Shown: positions 18,323 to 28,223, counted from the stretch's first letter. The stretch: DNA of 64,000 nt from Schaalia odontolytica (GCF_002847525.1 NZ_PKKM01000008.1:21494-85493), one strand, 5' to 3'. Notes: generated from the sequence alone by a model not told the origin. Program-made: numbers and translations.

Positions 18323-21300
18323 CTAGGCGACCCAGCGGCCCGAACCATCAAAGGTGTAGGCGGTGCCGCCGATAACGACACGTCCAGTCGCCATGGCACC
18401 CGACGGGTGGCAGAAGTACCAGCTGCCGCCGTCCTTCACCCATCCGATTGCCATCTGGCCGGATTCCGTGAGGTAGTACCACTGACCACCCACGACGGCC
18501 CAGCCGGTGGCCATCGAGCCATCGCTGTTCAGGTAGAACCAGGCGCCGCCCAGGTTCACCCAGCCACTCGCCATCGCACCACTGGCGTTCAGGTAGTACC
18601 AGGTGTCGCCGTCCTTCAGCCAGCCGGTGGCCATGGCTCCGGTGTCGGGATCCAGGTAGTACCAGGTGCCGCCGACGGCGGTCCAGCCGGTCGCCATCGC
18701 GCCGGACGGGGCGTAGTAGCGCCACGCGCCGTCCTCGACCTGCCAGCCGGTCTTCATCCAACCATTCGCATCGAAGGAGTACGTGACACCGTCACGGACA
18801 ACACGCTCGTTGGCCGGGTAGGTCCCATCCGGGTAGCGAAGCCACCAACGACCATCACCCGAGGCAACCCACTGCGCGGCAGCCGGATCCGGCTCCGGGG
18901 TGACGGTGGGATCAATGCGATCGCCCGCGGCCTGCGTGAAGACGGCGACCGTGCGAGCGGGAACCGTGACGGAGCCCGTCTTCGCGTCGAAGGACGCGCC
19001 CTTGACGGTCTCATCCGAGCCGTTCGCCTGGGCCTCGTGCAGCTTGAAGACGCGACCCGACAGGCCCTCGACCGCGGTGGTCACGGACTCCCCCGTCGCG
19101 TTGAAGACGACGAGAGCACCGTCGAGCTTCGCGTCGATGTCATTCCCGGCCCCAGCCTCGTCGTTGATGAGCATGACGATCGTGCCGTCCACGGCGCCCT
19201 CACCCGAGTTGGGGAAGGTCACCTTGGAGCGGACCAGATCCGCGCTGCCCAGCGTGAACAGGCGCGAGGAGGAACGCACGCGCAGGAAGTCCATCGCGAT
19301 TTCCGAGGAGGTGTCGATCTGCTCCGGGGTCGGCTTCAGATCGGGGTTCTCCAGCAGCGGGCGCATGTGATCCCAGGCCGCGCCATTCTTCGACTTCACC
19401 GGCAGGCCACGGCCAAAACCGTTGTCGCGCATCGACCAGTCGATCGCGTTGAAGTGATCTCCGGAGTTGTAGGAGTCGCGGTCCAGGGACTTCGAGCGCA
19501 GCATCTCCGTGCCCGAGGCCCAGAAGGAAGGCGACTGCGACAGGGCCACGGAGGCCTGGCTGATCAGCGACATGCGCACGCGGTGATCCATTGGAGCATC
19601 CGCCGGCATCTTGTAGGTGACCAGGTCGAAGAGCGTCTCGTTGTCGTGGGCATCTACGTAGTTGACGTTCTCGGCGGGCTGGGAGGCGAACCCGGCGCCC
19701 TGGCCGTTGTAGTCCAGCTGCGCGCCCGACACGGTCTTACCGTCGTAGGTGGTGAGCGTGTAGTCCTTCAGGTTGCCCGCCAGGCCCAGCTTCACGAGGT
19801 CCACACGGTGCAGATAATCGGCGCGACGATCCGCCTCGGAGCGGGTATCAAGACCGTTGAAGTCCGAGAACGCACCCGAGCCAAAGCCCTGCAGCACGCG
19901 GTGGTCCTCGTCGAAGGGGCCGCCACCGTGCACGGCGTCGCGCAGGCGGTCATTGAACGCACCAATGCCGGTGCCATCCAGCTGTCCCTGCGTGGCCTGG
20001 GTGAACAGCGCGTTGTTCGCGACCTCACCGAAGTTCCAGCCCTCGCCGTAGATGTACAGGCGCGAGCCGTCCACGCCGTCCTTCTCCAGGGTGAGGGAGG
20101 ACAGGGCCGCCTTCGCGCGCTTCATCTCCTCAGCCGGGTGGTGGCCCATGAGGTCGAAGCGGAAACCGTCGACGTGGTAGTACTTCGCCCAGTGGATCAT
20201 CGAGTCGATCATGAGGTGCTCGCTCATCGCGTTTTCCGTCGCGACGTTGGAGCAGCAGGTCGAGGTCTCGACACCGCCGGTGGCGTTCAGGCGCTGGTAG
20301 TAGCCGGGCACGACGCGGTCAAGCACGGAGTGGGCGGACTGACCCGCCGCGGGCGTGTGGTTGTAGACCTGGTCGAGGACGACCTGCATGCCGATCGAGT
20401 GCAGACCACCCACCATGGAGCGGAATTCACGCACACGCCCACCGCCGTTCTGCTGAGACGAGGTCGCATAGGAGCCCTCGGGGGCCATCCAGTGCAGCGG
20501 GTCGTAGCCCCAGTTGTAGGCGTCCTGGTCGGCCACGGCCGCAACCGCCGCCTGCTGCTCCTCGGACGCCGGGCCGGCATTCTCGGGGATCGCGGGCGTC
20601 TTCTGGTCTGCGCGCTTCTCGGGGATGGTCGCGATGTCGAAAGTGGGCAGCAGGTGCACCGTGTTCATGCCGGCGCGCGACAGCTCGGCCAGGTGGCGCA
20701 TGCCGTTGGACTGGAACTGCGTGAAGGCCATGTAGGTGCCGCGCATGTCCTCGGGCACCGACGTGTCTGCGGCGGAGAAGTCGCGCACGTGCAGCTCGTA
20801 GATGGAGCGCTGGGCGTCATCTGCGATGACGGGGGCCTTCGAGTCCGTCCACAGCGAGGGGGCGATCGACGGATTGTCCATGTTGACAGCCACGGAGCGC
20901 GTGGAGTCAACGGTCAGGGCCACCGAGTAGGGGTCGGTGACGAGGTTCGTCTCAACCTTGCCCGTCTCAGGCACGTAGACGCTGACCTCCCACAGGTACT
21001 GGGCGCCCTCGTGGATGTCGCCGGCGGCGTTGTCCACGCTCCAGCGACCGTCCTCGCCGCGCACGGCGGCGGTACGCAGGCCGTCCCCCTGCACGTCGGC
21101 GTCGGAGCCGCGCGGGGTCGAAGTGTTCCACGACAGCAGGGTCACGTTCTTAGCGGTCGGCGCCCACAGCGCGAACGTCGGGTTACCCGCCTCGTTCCAG
21201 CCCACGCCGTACGAGGCCTGGGTGGCCTTCGCCGCGTAGAGCGAGTCGAGGACGGGTGCGATCTGCACGCCGGTGAAGGCGTTGATGCTCTCCCCCGACT

Positions 21301-22411
21301 TCTGGGCGACCGCGATCTGGCCGGTGAGGGCCTCGCGGGCTCCGGCCTCGTCGAGGGAGGCCTTCAGGGCGATGTATCCGTTGAGGTTCGGGTGGGCCGC
21401 GGTCACCTCGGCGGGCAGGTCGCCCGCGACGGTCAGGGCGCTCGTCGAAGCGCCGGTGACGGCGCCATCCGCCAGGCCGGCGCCGCCCTCGGGGGCGGTC
21501 ACCAGCTCATAGGAGAGCTTCGCGGAACCGTCGAGAACCTGCGCGCGAGTCACACCCTCGGGCAGCAGCGAGGTCGGCCACGCGAGAATGTTCGAGGTCA
21601 CCCAGTAGGCGCGCTGCTCGCCAGCGCCCGCGACCGGGGCGTCAGCGCTCGCGATGTTGACCTTGTGCGTCTGAGAATCGTAGGTGAAGGTCACGAGCTT
21701 GTTCGCTTTCGTCGCAAACTGGTAGTTGGCACCGCCGATGGCGCCATCTTGCCCGTAATTCTCGTTGTCGGACCCGCCGATGGCAACCTTGAACTCGTAG
21801 TTGCCCTCAGGCAGCGCGGTGGTGGCGTAGGTGTAGGTCCCGTCCCCCACCGGCTCCATGAGGGGTGCCAGGCATGCGGGCTTCCAGTTATCAGTGCAGC
21901 CCAAGGACTTCTGGAAGGAACCCGGCAGCGTCACCATCTGGTCGGTCGCGGTGTTCCACACGCGGTGCGTCGCGCGGTTGTAGAAGAAGGTGACGGACGT
22001 CGTTTCGCTCAGGGTGTAGGAGATGTTTGCCCCTCCCGCAGCGCCCCCGGCACCAAACGACGTGTCCCACGAGCCGCCCTCGGCGACCTTGTACTGGTAG
22101 TCGCCGGCCGGCAGCGTGAACGTGGCGCTGTACACGCCCGTCGCGTCGCGCGTGAGCGCAGCCTTATCGCAGCCGGGCGCCCAGTCGGCGTCGCATCCCA
22201 TCGCCATGTTGTGGTTACCGGGGATTGTCACCAGCACGTCGGCGGCGGCGCCGGCAGCTCCCGCGTCGGCAGCAGTCGCATCGTTACCCAGGTTTGACGT
22301 TCCTGTCTCGGGCGCGGCCCACGCGGCTGGAAGTACACCTCCCATCAGCGCGATAGCAGCGCCAACGCCCAGCGTTCGGCGCAGCATTGTCCTATTGAGT
22401 CGGTATGTCAC
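18323..22411 (-). CDS. Secreted pullulanase-type alpha-1,6-glucosidase with cell-wall-binding repeats
   Basis: 1362 residues from GTG 22411 (GAGGGAG 6 nt upstream). Signal peptide about 1-33 ending AAWAA. Two related beta-sandwich modules of the starch-binding X25 kind follow (about 50-125 and 140-225: NHNMAMGCDADWAPGC... and SFQKSLGCTDNWKPAC...). Then come a CBM48-like domain and a GH13 catalytic domain with the pullulanase motif YNWGYDP, nucleophile Asp753 (GFRFDLMG), acid Glu790 (YGEGWN) and Asp923 (HDNE). The last 180 residues are aromatic repeats of about 20 residues (GWxxxGxxWYYLxxxGxMATGW), as in choline-binding proteins. It debranches glycogen, starch or pullulan at the cell surface. 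No LPXTG motif is seen. Confidence 0.93.
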   Translation of the reverse strand: MTYRLNRTMLRRTLGVGAAIALMGGVLPAAWAAPETGTSNLGNDATAADAGAAGAAADVLVTIPGNHNMAMGCDADWAPGCDKAALTRDATGVYSATFTLPAGDYQYKVAEGGSWDTSFGAGGAAGGANISYTLSETTSVTFFYNRATHRVWNTATDQMVTLPGSFQKSLGCTDNWKPACLAPLMEPVGDGTYTYATTALPEGNYEFKVAIGGSDNENYGQDGAIGGANYQFATKANKLVTFTYDSQTHKVNIASADAPVAGAGEQRAYWVTSNILAWPTSLLPEGVTRAQVLDGSAKLSYELVTAPEGGAGLADGAVTGASTSALTVAGDLPAEVTAAHPNLNGYIALKASLDEAGAREALTGQIAVAQKSGESINAFTGVQIAPVLDSLYAAKATQASYGVGWNEAGNPTFALWAPTAKNVTLLSWNTSTPRGSDADVQGDGLRTAAVRGEDGRWSVDNAAGDIHEGAQYLWEVSVYVPETGKVETNLVTDPYSVALTVDSTRSVAVNMDNPSIAPSLWTDSKAPVIADDAQRSIYELHVRDFSAADTSVPEDMRGTYMAFTQFQSNGMRHLAELSRAGMNTVHLLPTFDIATIPEKRADQKTPAIPENAGPASEEQQAAVAAVADQDAYNWGYDPLHWMAPEGSYATSSQQNGGGRVREFRSMVGGLHSIGMQVVLDQVYNHTPAAGQSAHSVLDRVVPGYYQRLNATGGVETSTCCSNVATENAMSEHLMIDSMIHWAKYYHVDGFRFDLMGHHPAEEMKRAKAALSSLTLEKDGVDGSRLYIYGEGWNFGEVANNALFTQATQGQLDGTGIGAFNDRLRDAVHGGGPFDEDHRVLQGFGSGAFSDFNGLDTRSEADRRADYLHRVDLVKLGLAGNLKDYTLTTYDGKTVSGAQLDYNGQGAGFASQPAENVNYVDAHDNETLFDLVTYKMPADAPMDHRVRMSLISQASVALSQSPSFWASGTEMLRSKSLDRDSYNSGDHFNAIDWSMRDNGFGRGLPVKSKNGAAWDHMRPLLENPDLKPTPEQIDTSSEIAMDFLRVRSSSRLFTLGSADLVRSKVTFPNSGEGAVDGTIVMLINDEAGAGNDIDAKLDGALVVFNATGESVTTAVEGLSGRVFKLHEAQANGSDETVKGASFDAKTGSVTVPARTVAVFTQAAGDRIDPTVTPEPDPAAAQWVASGDGRWWLRYPDGTYPANERVVRDGVTYSFDANGWMKTGWQVEDGAWRYYAPSGAMATGWTAVGGTWYYLDPDTGAMATGWLKDGDTWYYLNASGAMASGWVNLGGAWFYLNSDGSMATGWAVVGGQWYYLTESGQMAIGWVKDGGSWYFCHPSGAMATGRVVIGGTAYTFDGSGRWVA

Positions 22412-22533
22412 GACAGACTCCCTCGTCCAAAAGCGGTCCCCTCCCATGGGGGCTGCTCCTAGGTTAGACACACTGCAACGGTTCCGAAACTTTTCTGCAA
22501 AGCACAAGCGAAAACGCGGACCGAGTGGTTAAC

Positions 22534-22565
22534 AAAAAACCTCGCCACCGCTCAGGTGACGAGGT
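22534..22565 (-). terminator. Terminator of the tRNA-Gln/Glu/Glu cluster
   Basis: ACCTCGCCACC (22539-22549) pairs with GGTGACGAGGT (22555-22565), one mismatch, then a T-run on the minus strand, directly after the CCA of the last tRNA-Glu. Confidence 0.75.
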
Positions 22566-22568
22566 CAT

Positions 22569-22644
22569 TGGTACCCCCAACCGGATTTGAACCGGTGTTA
22601 ACGCCGTGAGAGGGCGTCGTCCTAGGCCGCTAGACGATGGGGGC
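22569..22644 (-). tRNA. tRNA-Glu (anticodon CTC), copy with encoded CCA
   Basis: Acceptor GCCCCCA/TGGGGGT; anticodon stem ACGCC/GGCGT with loop CTCTCAC giving CTC; T-arm GGTTCAAATCC. CCA is encoded at 22569-22571. The body is identical to the copy at 22666-22738. Confidence 0.95.
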
Positions 22645-22665
22645 CTTGATTCACTTATGAATCCG

Positions 22666-22738
22666 TACCCCCAACCGGATTTGAACCGGTGTTAACGCCG
22701 TGAGAGGGCGTCGTCCTAGGCCGCTAGACGATGGGGGC
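22666..22738 (-). tRNA. tRNA-Glu (anticodon CTC), second identical copy, no encoded CCA
   Basis: Same 73-nt body as the neighbouring copy, but the bases after the discriminator are CGG, so CCA must be added by the CCA-adding enzyme. The spacer to the next copy is only 21 bp, implying one tandem transcript. Confidence 0.95.
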
Positions 22739-22764
22739 CTTGCTGAAACTTACGCTTCAGACCG

Positions 22765-22836
22765 CTGGGGTACCAGGACTCGAACCTAGAATGGCTGAAC
22801 CAGAATCAGCTGTGTTGCCAATTACACCATACCCCA
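22765..22836 (-). tRNA. tRNA-Gln (anticodon CTG)
   Basis: Acceptor TGGGGTA/TACCCCA; anticodon stem GCTGA/TCAGC with loop TTCTGGT giving CTG; T-arm GGTTCGAGTCC. No encoded CCA. First gene of the tRNA-Gln-Glu-Glu transcript, downstream of gltX. Confidence 0.95.
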
Positions 22837-22980
22837 TTGGGTATCACCTGCTTCGCTTTCACGTCGCTGGCGACAGGAGATAACTGTAGCGGACCGACGC
22901 CCTCATGCCAAATCGAAGGCTAGTGGTCCCGATCACCCACCACCTCTCCCCCACGAAGGAAACACCTCCAGGCACGACGA

Positions 22981-23023
22981 AGCCCCGACCTCGTCCCTCA
23001 AACAGGGCGACGAGGCCGGGGCT
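22981..23023 (-). terminator. Terminator of gltX built from an inverted pair of the dispersed motif
   Basis: AGCCCCGACCTCGTC (22981-22995) pairs with GACGAGGCCGGGGCT (23009-23023), one mismatch, extended by CCT/AGG. It lies 12 bp past the gltX stop. Confidence 0.75.
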
Positions 23024-23034
23024 GGTCGCAGAGA

Positions 23035-24540
23035 TCAGGCCAGGGAGGCGCGCAGGGCGCGCAGGCGGGTCAGCGAGGAATCGCGGCCCAGGATCTCCAT
23101 GGACTCGAACAGCGGCGGGGAGACCTGACGGCCGGTCACGGCGACGCGCAGCGGGCCGAAGGCCAGGCGGGGCTTGACGCCCATCTCGTCGACGATGCGT
23201 GCGCGCAGCGACTCCTCGAGCGCCGCGGTCGTGAACTCGGTCAGACCCTCGACAGTCTCGATAGCGGCGTCCAGGACGTCCACGGCGTTGTCCTTCAGCT
23301 TGGAGACGGCCTTCTCATCCATCTCCAGGGCGTCGTCGGCAACGAAGAGGAAGCCGAGCATGCCCGTGGCCTCGCCGAGGAGCTGGATACGCGTCTGGAT
23401 GAGCGGCGCGGCCTCAGTGAGGATCTCGCGCTCACGATCGGTCAGCGCCTCAAAGGAGTCGGCCGAGACGACCTCATCGCGGTGCAGGAAGGGCACCAGG
23501 CGGTTGCGGAAGTCCTTGCCGTCCAGCAGACGGATCTGCTCAGCGTTGATCGCGATGGCCTTCTTCTGGTCGAAGCGCGCCGGGTTCGGGTTCACGTCCG
23601 AGATATCGAAGGCGCGCGCCATCTCCTCCATGGAGAAGATGTCGCGGTCCGCGGCAATCGACCAGCCCAGGAGGGCCAGGTAGTTGTTGAGGCCCTCGGG
23701 GATCATGCCGGCAGCCTTGTGCAGCAGCAGATTCGATTCGGGGTCGCGCTTAGACAGCTTCTTATTGCCCTCGCCCATGACGTAGGGCAGGTGGCCGAAG
23801 CGCGGCATGAACTTGGCGACGCCGATGGCCTCAAGCGCGCGGTACAGGACGATCTGGCGGGGCGTCGAGGAGAGCAGGTCCTCGCCGCGCAGCACGTGGG
23901 TGATCTCCATGAGCGCGTCGTCGATCGGGTTCACCAGCGTGTAGAGCGGGTGGCCGTTGGCACGCACGATGACATAGTCCGGCACCGAGCCGGCCTTGAA
24001 GGTGATCTCACCGCGGATCAGGTCCGTGAACGTGATGTCCTCGTCGGGCATGCGCAGGCGCAGGACGGGCTGGCGGCCCTCGGCGCGGAAGGCGGCGATC
24101 TGCTCCTCCGTCAGGTTACGGTCGAAGCCGTCGTAGCCGAGCTTGGGATCCTCACCCTTGGCGCGGTGACGCTCCTCGATCTCCTCGGGGGTCGAGTATG
24201 ACTCGTAGGCGTACCCGGCCTCGAGCAGGCGGGCGGCCACGTCACGGTAGATGTCCATGCGCTCGCTCTGGCGGTAGGGGCCGTGCGGGCCTCCCTTACC
24301 GACGCCCTCGTCCCAATCGAGGCCCAGCCACTGCAGGGACTCGATGATCTGGTCGAAGGACTCCTGGGAATCGCGGGCGGCATCCGTGTCTTCGATGCGG
24401 AAGACGAAGGTTCCTCCCGTGTGACGGGCGTAGGCCCAGTTGAACAGGCACGTGCGGACCATACCGACGTGAGGGGTTCCTGTGGGCGAGGGGCAGAAGC
24501 GGACGCGAACGTCGGCACCGGTGGCAGTTGTTTCACTCAT
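23035..24540 (-). CDS. gltX: Glutamyl-tRNA synthetase
   Basis: 501 residues, class I synthetase. HIGH-type motif PHVG (23-26) within [12 protein letters not shown] and KMSKS-type motif KLSKR (261-265). GGAGGAA precedes the ATG at 24540. Actinobacteria generally lack GlnRS and mischarge tRNA-Gln with Glu, later amidated by GatCAB. The placement next to two tRNA-Glu genes and one tRNA-Gln gene therefore groups the enzyme with both presumed substrates. Complete, no anomalies. Confidence 0.97.
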   Translation of the reverse strand: MSETTATGADVRVRFCPSPTGTPHVGMVRTCLFNWAYARHTGGTFVFRIEDTDAARDSQESFDQIIESLQWLGLDWDEGVGKGGPHGPYRQSERMDIYRDVAARLLEAGYAYESYSTPEEIEERHRAKGEDPKLGYDGFDRNLTEEQIAAFRAEGRQPVLRLRMPDEDITFTDLIRGEITFKAGSVPDYVIVRANGHPLYTLVNPIDDALMEITHVLRGEDLLSSTPRQIVLYRALEAIGVAKFMPRFGHLPYVMGEGNKKLSKRDPESNLLLHKAAGMIPEGLNNYLALLGWSIAADRDIFSMEEMARAFDISDVNPNPARFDQKKAIAINAEQIRLLDGKDFRNRLVPFLHRDEVVSADSFEALTDREREILTEAAPLIQTRIQLLGEATGMLGFLFVADDALEMDEKAVSKLKDNAVDVLDAAIETVEGLTEFTTAALEESLRARIVDEMGVKPRLAFGPLRVAVTGRQVSPPLFESMEILGRDSSLTRLRALRASLA

Positions 24541-24684
24541 GATTCCTCCATCCTACTCCAGCGGTGGCTGTTGCATTTGCTTGATGGGTGGGCGCGCTGC
24601 GACGCGCGCCGGGGGCGCGGATAGGCTGGTTGCATCACCGGGATCGGCCCGCGCCGCATCCACCGACTCATCCAGGAGGACACC

Positions 24685-25857
24685 GTGTCCGTTCGTCTCT
24701 TTTCCGACTCCCACCTCTACCGCACCGGCTCCCTGAAGTGGACCGGTATCACGACCGCGAGCGGTGAGCCGACGATCGGCGCGTGGGTGGCGGAAATGGA
24801 CTTCGGGACGGCCCCGGAGGTGGCCGACGCGATGAAGGGCGCGATCGACGACGGCCTGCTCGGCTACCAGCCGACCTGGCTGGAGCCGCGCATCGCGGGC
24901 GCGACCGCCGAGTTCCAGAAGCGCCGCTTCGGCTGGGACGTGGACGCCTCCCATGTGCGCCTCGTGGCCTCGGTCCTGCCCGCCCTCGAAGCGACGATTG
25001 AGCACCTGGTGCGCCCGGGCGCGCCGATCATCGTGCCCACCCCCGCCTACATGCCTTTCCTGACGATCCCGGGCAAGTTCGACCACCCCGTCATCGAGGT
25101 TCCCTCGCTGCGCGGCACGCGTGCCGGCGGACGAGGTTGGGCGCTCGACCTGGAGGGGATCCGCGCGGGGCTCGAGGCCGGGGCCGGCCTCGTCATCCTG
25201 TGCAACCCGTGGAACCCGGTCGGCCGAGTCCTGCGCGAGGACGAGCTTCGCGCCCTGCACGACGTGATCCGCGAGTACGACGCGCTCGTGTTCTCCGACG
25301 AGATCCACTCCTCCCTCGTGCTGGATGAGTCGATTCCTTTCGTTTCCTACGCGTCGCTTGGCCCCTCGTTCGCATCCCACACGGTGACCGCGACCGCCGC
25401 GTCGAAGGGCTGGAACATTGCAGGCCTGCCCTCCGCGCAGGTGATCCTGCCCGACGAGGCGCTGCGCGAGCGCTGGGACGTGTTCGCCGCCGACGTGCGC
25501 CACGATGCCAACGTCATCGGCACGGTCGGCGCGATCGCCGCCTACGAGCGGGGCGATGCCTGGCAGCGCGAGGTCAAGGACCTGATCCGCTCGAACGTGG
25601 ACCTGGTCGAGCGCGCGCTGGCCGACACCCCGATCAACTTCGTGCGCCCCGAGGGCACGTACCTGACCTGGTGGGGCTTCGAAGGCGTGGACCTGGGCCC
25701 CCTCTCCCCCGCCGCGACGCTGCGCGAGCGCGCCCGCATCGCCGCCAACGAGGGCCGCACCCTGGGCGCCGACTACGCCTCGTGGGCGCGCATCAACCTG
25801 GCATGCGCCCCCGACGTGGCCTCGCGGATCGTGGAGAGGGTCCTCGGCCTGCTCTGA
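24685..25857 (+). CDS. MalY/PatB-type PLP-dependent C-S beta-lyase or aminotransferase
   Basis: 390 residues from GTG 24685, with AGGAGG upstream. Class I/II aminotransferase fold: CNPWNPVGRV, FSDEIHSSLV with the pyridine-N Asp205, and the Schiff-base Lys241 in TATAASKGWNIAGL. The WVAEMDF N-terminus and the SKxWN motif place it in the MalY/PatB group, whose members cleave cystathionine or other cysteine conjugates. It stands divergent from gltX and convergent with the nucleoside phosphorylase. The substrate remains open. Confidence 0.88.
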   Translation: MSVRLFSDSHLYRTGSLKWTGITTASGEPTIGAWVAEMDFGTAPEVADAMKGAIDDGLLGYQPTWLEPRIAGATAEFQKRRFGWDVDASHVRLVASVLPALEATIEHLVRPGAPIIVPTPAYMPFLTIPGKFDHPVIEVPSLRGTRAGGRGWALDLEGIRAGLEAGAGLVILCNPWNPVGRVLREDELRALHDVIREYDALVFSDEIHSSLVLDESIPFVSYASLGPSFASHTVTATAASKGWNIAGLPSAQVILPDEALRERWDVFAADVRHDANVIGTVGAIAAYERGDAWQREVKDLIRSNVDLVERALADTPINFVRPEGTYLTWWGFEGVDLGPLSPAATLRERARIAANEGRTLGADYASWARINLACAPDVASRIVERVLGLL

Positions 25858-25875
25858 TCTTCATCTCACGCGAGA

Positions 25876-25923
25876 CGAGGCCGTGGCCGGGAGATGGGTC
25901 ACCATCTCCCGGCCACGGCCTCG
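25876..25923. terminator. Long palindromic bidirectional terminator with two copies of the dispersed motif
   Basis: Perfect 22-bp arms (25876-25897 and 25902-25923) around a 4-nt loop; each arm starts or ends with the CGAGGCCGTGGCC motif. It sits between convergent genes. Confidence 0.85.
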
Positions 25924-25944
25924 CGTGTGTCTGATTCTGTGCGC

Positions 25945-26742
25945 TTATGCTCCCAGGGCCGCCTCGATACCAGCGACCACGGTCTGGCGCGCCGCCGAGG
26001 CAGCCTCGACAACAGCAGTCGGATCCGTCGGGGCGTCGGCAAAGGACAGGTCGGAGACGACCGACATGCCGGCGACGCGCACGCCCAGGGCATGCAGCGT
26101 GATGGCCTCCATGACGGTCGACATGCCCACGCAGTCCACGCCCAGGCTCGCGAGGATGCGGGTCTCGGCCATGGTCTGGTACTCGGGGCCGCGCAGGATC
26201 GCGTAAGTACCCTCGCGCTGGCACACCCCGCGCAGCCCCTGCGTCATCTGGGCATCCCACACTGCCGACACGTCCAGGAAGAGCGGCCCATCGAAGGGCG
26301 AGGTGCCACTGAAGTTCACGTGGTCGGTGATCGCCATGACGTCGCCTAGGTTCCAGGGCTTCAGGCAGCCGTTCGCGTTCGTGAGGACCGCGCGGCTGAT
26401 CCCCGCCGCAACGGCACCGCGGGCCAGGGCCGTGACGGGGCGGGCGCCCAGCCCCTCGTAGAGGTGCGTGCGGCCCGTGGCCACGAGGACCACTCCCCCG
26501 CACGCCTCGTAGGCGCGCAGCTCGCCACCATGCCCGTCCGCAACCGGCGCGACGACGCCAGGGATATCGCCCAGCGGCACGGTGGCCACGGGGGCTCCCC
26601 AGGCCTCGTCGAGAGCCTCGGCCAAGCCGGACCCAAGCACTACGAGCGCATCCGGGCGTCCCGCAAGAGAGGTGAGGACCCGGGCGCCGGCCACGGCCTC
26701 GTCGTCGAGGAGAGCGGTGGTGAAGCGCGGGTCGACGCTCAC
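25945..26742 (-). CDS. Purine-nucleoside phosphorylase
   Basis: 265 residues from GTG 26742. Cleaves purine nucleosides with phosphate for salvage. Trimeric PNP signatures: LVVLGSGLAEAL (phosphate loop), GRTHLYEG, LTNANG and EYQTMAETRILASLGVDCVGMSTVMEAI with the purine-binding Glu and Met. The Asn/Asp specificity position lies in VVSDLS. The start overlaps the codB-like permease stop as GTGA, so the base/nucleoside permease and phosphorylase form one salvage operon. Confidence 0.9.
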   Translation of the reverse strand: MSVDPRFTTALLDDEAVAGARVLTSLAGRPDALVVLGSGLAEALDEAWGAPVATVPLGDIPGVVAPVADGHGGELRAYEACGGVVLVATGRTHLYEGLGARPVTALARGAVAAGISRAVLTNANGCLKPWNLGDVMAITDHVNFSGTSPFDGPLFLDVSAVWDAQMTQGLRGVCQREGTYAILRGPEYQTMAETRILASLGVDCVGMSTVMEAITLHALGVRVAGMSVVSDLSFADAPTDPTAVVEAASAARQTVVAGIEAALGA

Positions 26743-28223
26743 TGCTCGTCCTCGCCCGCGCCCTCGGCATAGGTGCGCGAGGGCAGCTTCTCCTGCGCGC
26801 GCACGCGGCCCGCGCTGGTCGCCCAGTAGCCGACGAAACCGACGACCATCGCCAGGAGGATGCCAATGTTGGCGCCCGCCCAATCACCCTCGCGGCCGCC
26901 CAGGGGGCCGAGGAGGTAGCCCTGCCAGGACAGCCAGGAGGCGCTCGCGTTGACGACGAGGCCCCAGCCCACCAGCGAGCCGACGATCAGGGAGGCGACC
27001 GCACCCCAGTTCACCGAGCCGTAGCGGCCCGAAGGAGTGAAGAGCGAAGGCTCGTCGTAGTCCTTGCGGCGCAGCGCGATGTCCGCCAGCATGACGCCGC
27101 CCCACGCGGCAATGACGACGCCAAGGGTCGTGAGGAACGCCGTGAAGGGGGTCAGGAAGGAGTCCGCGAAGAACACGACGACGATCGTGCCGACCGTCAT
27201 GATCGTGCCGTCAATCGCGGTGGCGACCGGACGCGAGACGGGCACGCCCGTGGCCAGCAGCGACAGGCCCGAGGAGTAGATGTCCATGACGATGCCGCCG
27301 ATAAGGCCCAGAATCGCAACCAGCGCGAAGGGGATGAGGAACCAGGTGGGCAGCAGCGTGGTGAGCGCGCCGATCGGGTCGCCGCCGATGGCCTCGGAGA
27401 GGGACTCATCGGCTGAGCCAACCAGGAGGATGCCGAAGAAGACGAGGATGACCGTGGGCAGCGCCGCGCCCACCGTCGTCCAGCCGACCACGCCCTTCGT
27501 CGAGGCGGCGCGCGGCAGGTAGCGCGAGTAGTCAGCAGCCGCGTTAATCCAGCCGAAGCCGAAGCCCACGAGGAGCATGCAGCCCGCACCCAGGACCGCC
27601 GTCAGGGGCGCCGAGGGGCGCGAGGAGAGGACCGCGAAGTCGATCGTCGGCGCGACCAGGACCAGGTAGACGATCGTCAGGGCCGCGGTGGCCCAGGTGA
27701 TCCACGTCTGGACCTTCATGATCGCCTCGAAACCGAGGATGCCCGAGCCCGCCGCCAGCACGACGACGAGGATCAATGCGATGATCTGGGCGACGACGTG
27801 GTTGGTGAAGCCGAGCGCCCCCATCACCGTGGCCGTGGCCTGGACGGCCATGATCGCCAGGAAGGTCTCCCAGCCCACCGTCAGGATCCACGAGATCGCA
27901 GCGGAAATACGGTTGCCGTTAAAGCCGAAGGCCGCGCGCGACAGGACCAGCGTCGGGGCGGAGCCGCGCTTACCGGCGATGGCGATGAGGCCGCAGACCA
28001 GGAAGGACAGGGCCACGCCGACGACGGACACGACGACCGCCTGGGCGAGGGAAAGCCCGAAGCCGAGGACCCAGGAGCCCCACGAGATACCCAGGACCGA
28101 AATGTTCGCCGCGAACCACGGCATGAACAGGTCGGAGGGTTTTCCCTTGCGATCGGATTCGGGGATGACGTCCAGGCCGGCCATTTCGACGGCCAGCGCG
28201 CCCGATGACTGGGGTTCGCTCAC
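26739..28223 (-). CDS. NCS1-family cytosine/purine permease
   Basis: 494 residues from GTG 28223, with GGAG upstream. About 12 membrane helices. The N-terminal MPWFAANISVLGISWGSWVLGFGLSLAQA segment is typical of the nucleobase:cation symporter-1 family (CodB-like). It imports cytosine, purines or related bases across the cytoplasmic membrane. The overlapping purine-nucleoside phosphorylase gene suggests a purine substrate; this is inference. Confidence 0.87.
   Translation of the reverse strand: MSEPQSSGALAVEMAGLDVIPESDRKGKPSDLFMPWFAANISVLGISWGSWVLGFGLSLAQAVVVSVVGVALSFLVCGLIAIAGKRGSAPTLVLSRAAFGFNGNRISAAISWILTVGWETFLAIMAVQATATVMGALGFTNHVVAQIIALILVVVLAAGSGILGFEAIMKVQTWITWATAALTIVYLVLVAPTIDFAVLSSRPSAPLTAVLGAGCMLLVGFGFGWINAAADYSRYLPRAASTKGVVGWTTVGAALPTVILVFFGILLVGSADESLSEAIGGDPIGALTTLLPTWFLIPFALVAILGLIGGIVMDIYSSGLSLLATGVPVSRPVATAIDGTIMTVGTIVVVFFADSFLTPFTAFLTTLGVVIAAWGGVMLADIALRRKDYDEPSLFTPSGRYGSVNWGAVASLIVGSLVGWGLVVNASASWLSWQGYLLGPLGGREGDWAGANIGILLAMVVGFVGYWATSAGRVRAQEKLPSRTYAEGAGEDEQ

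Noticed and set aside
18308..22297. 1329-codon open frame on the plus strand opposite the pullulanase
   Set aside because: It is antisense to a gene with full domain and motif support; its sequence is Arg/Gly/Val/His-rich low complexity typical of GC-rich shadow frames.
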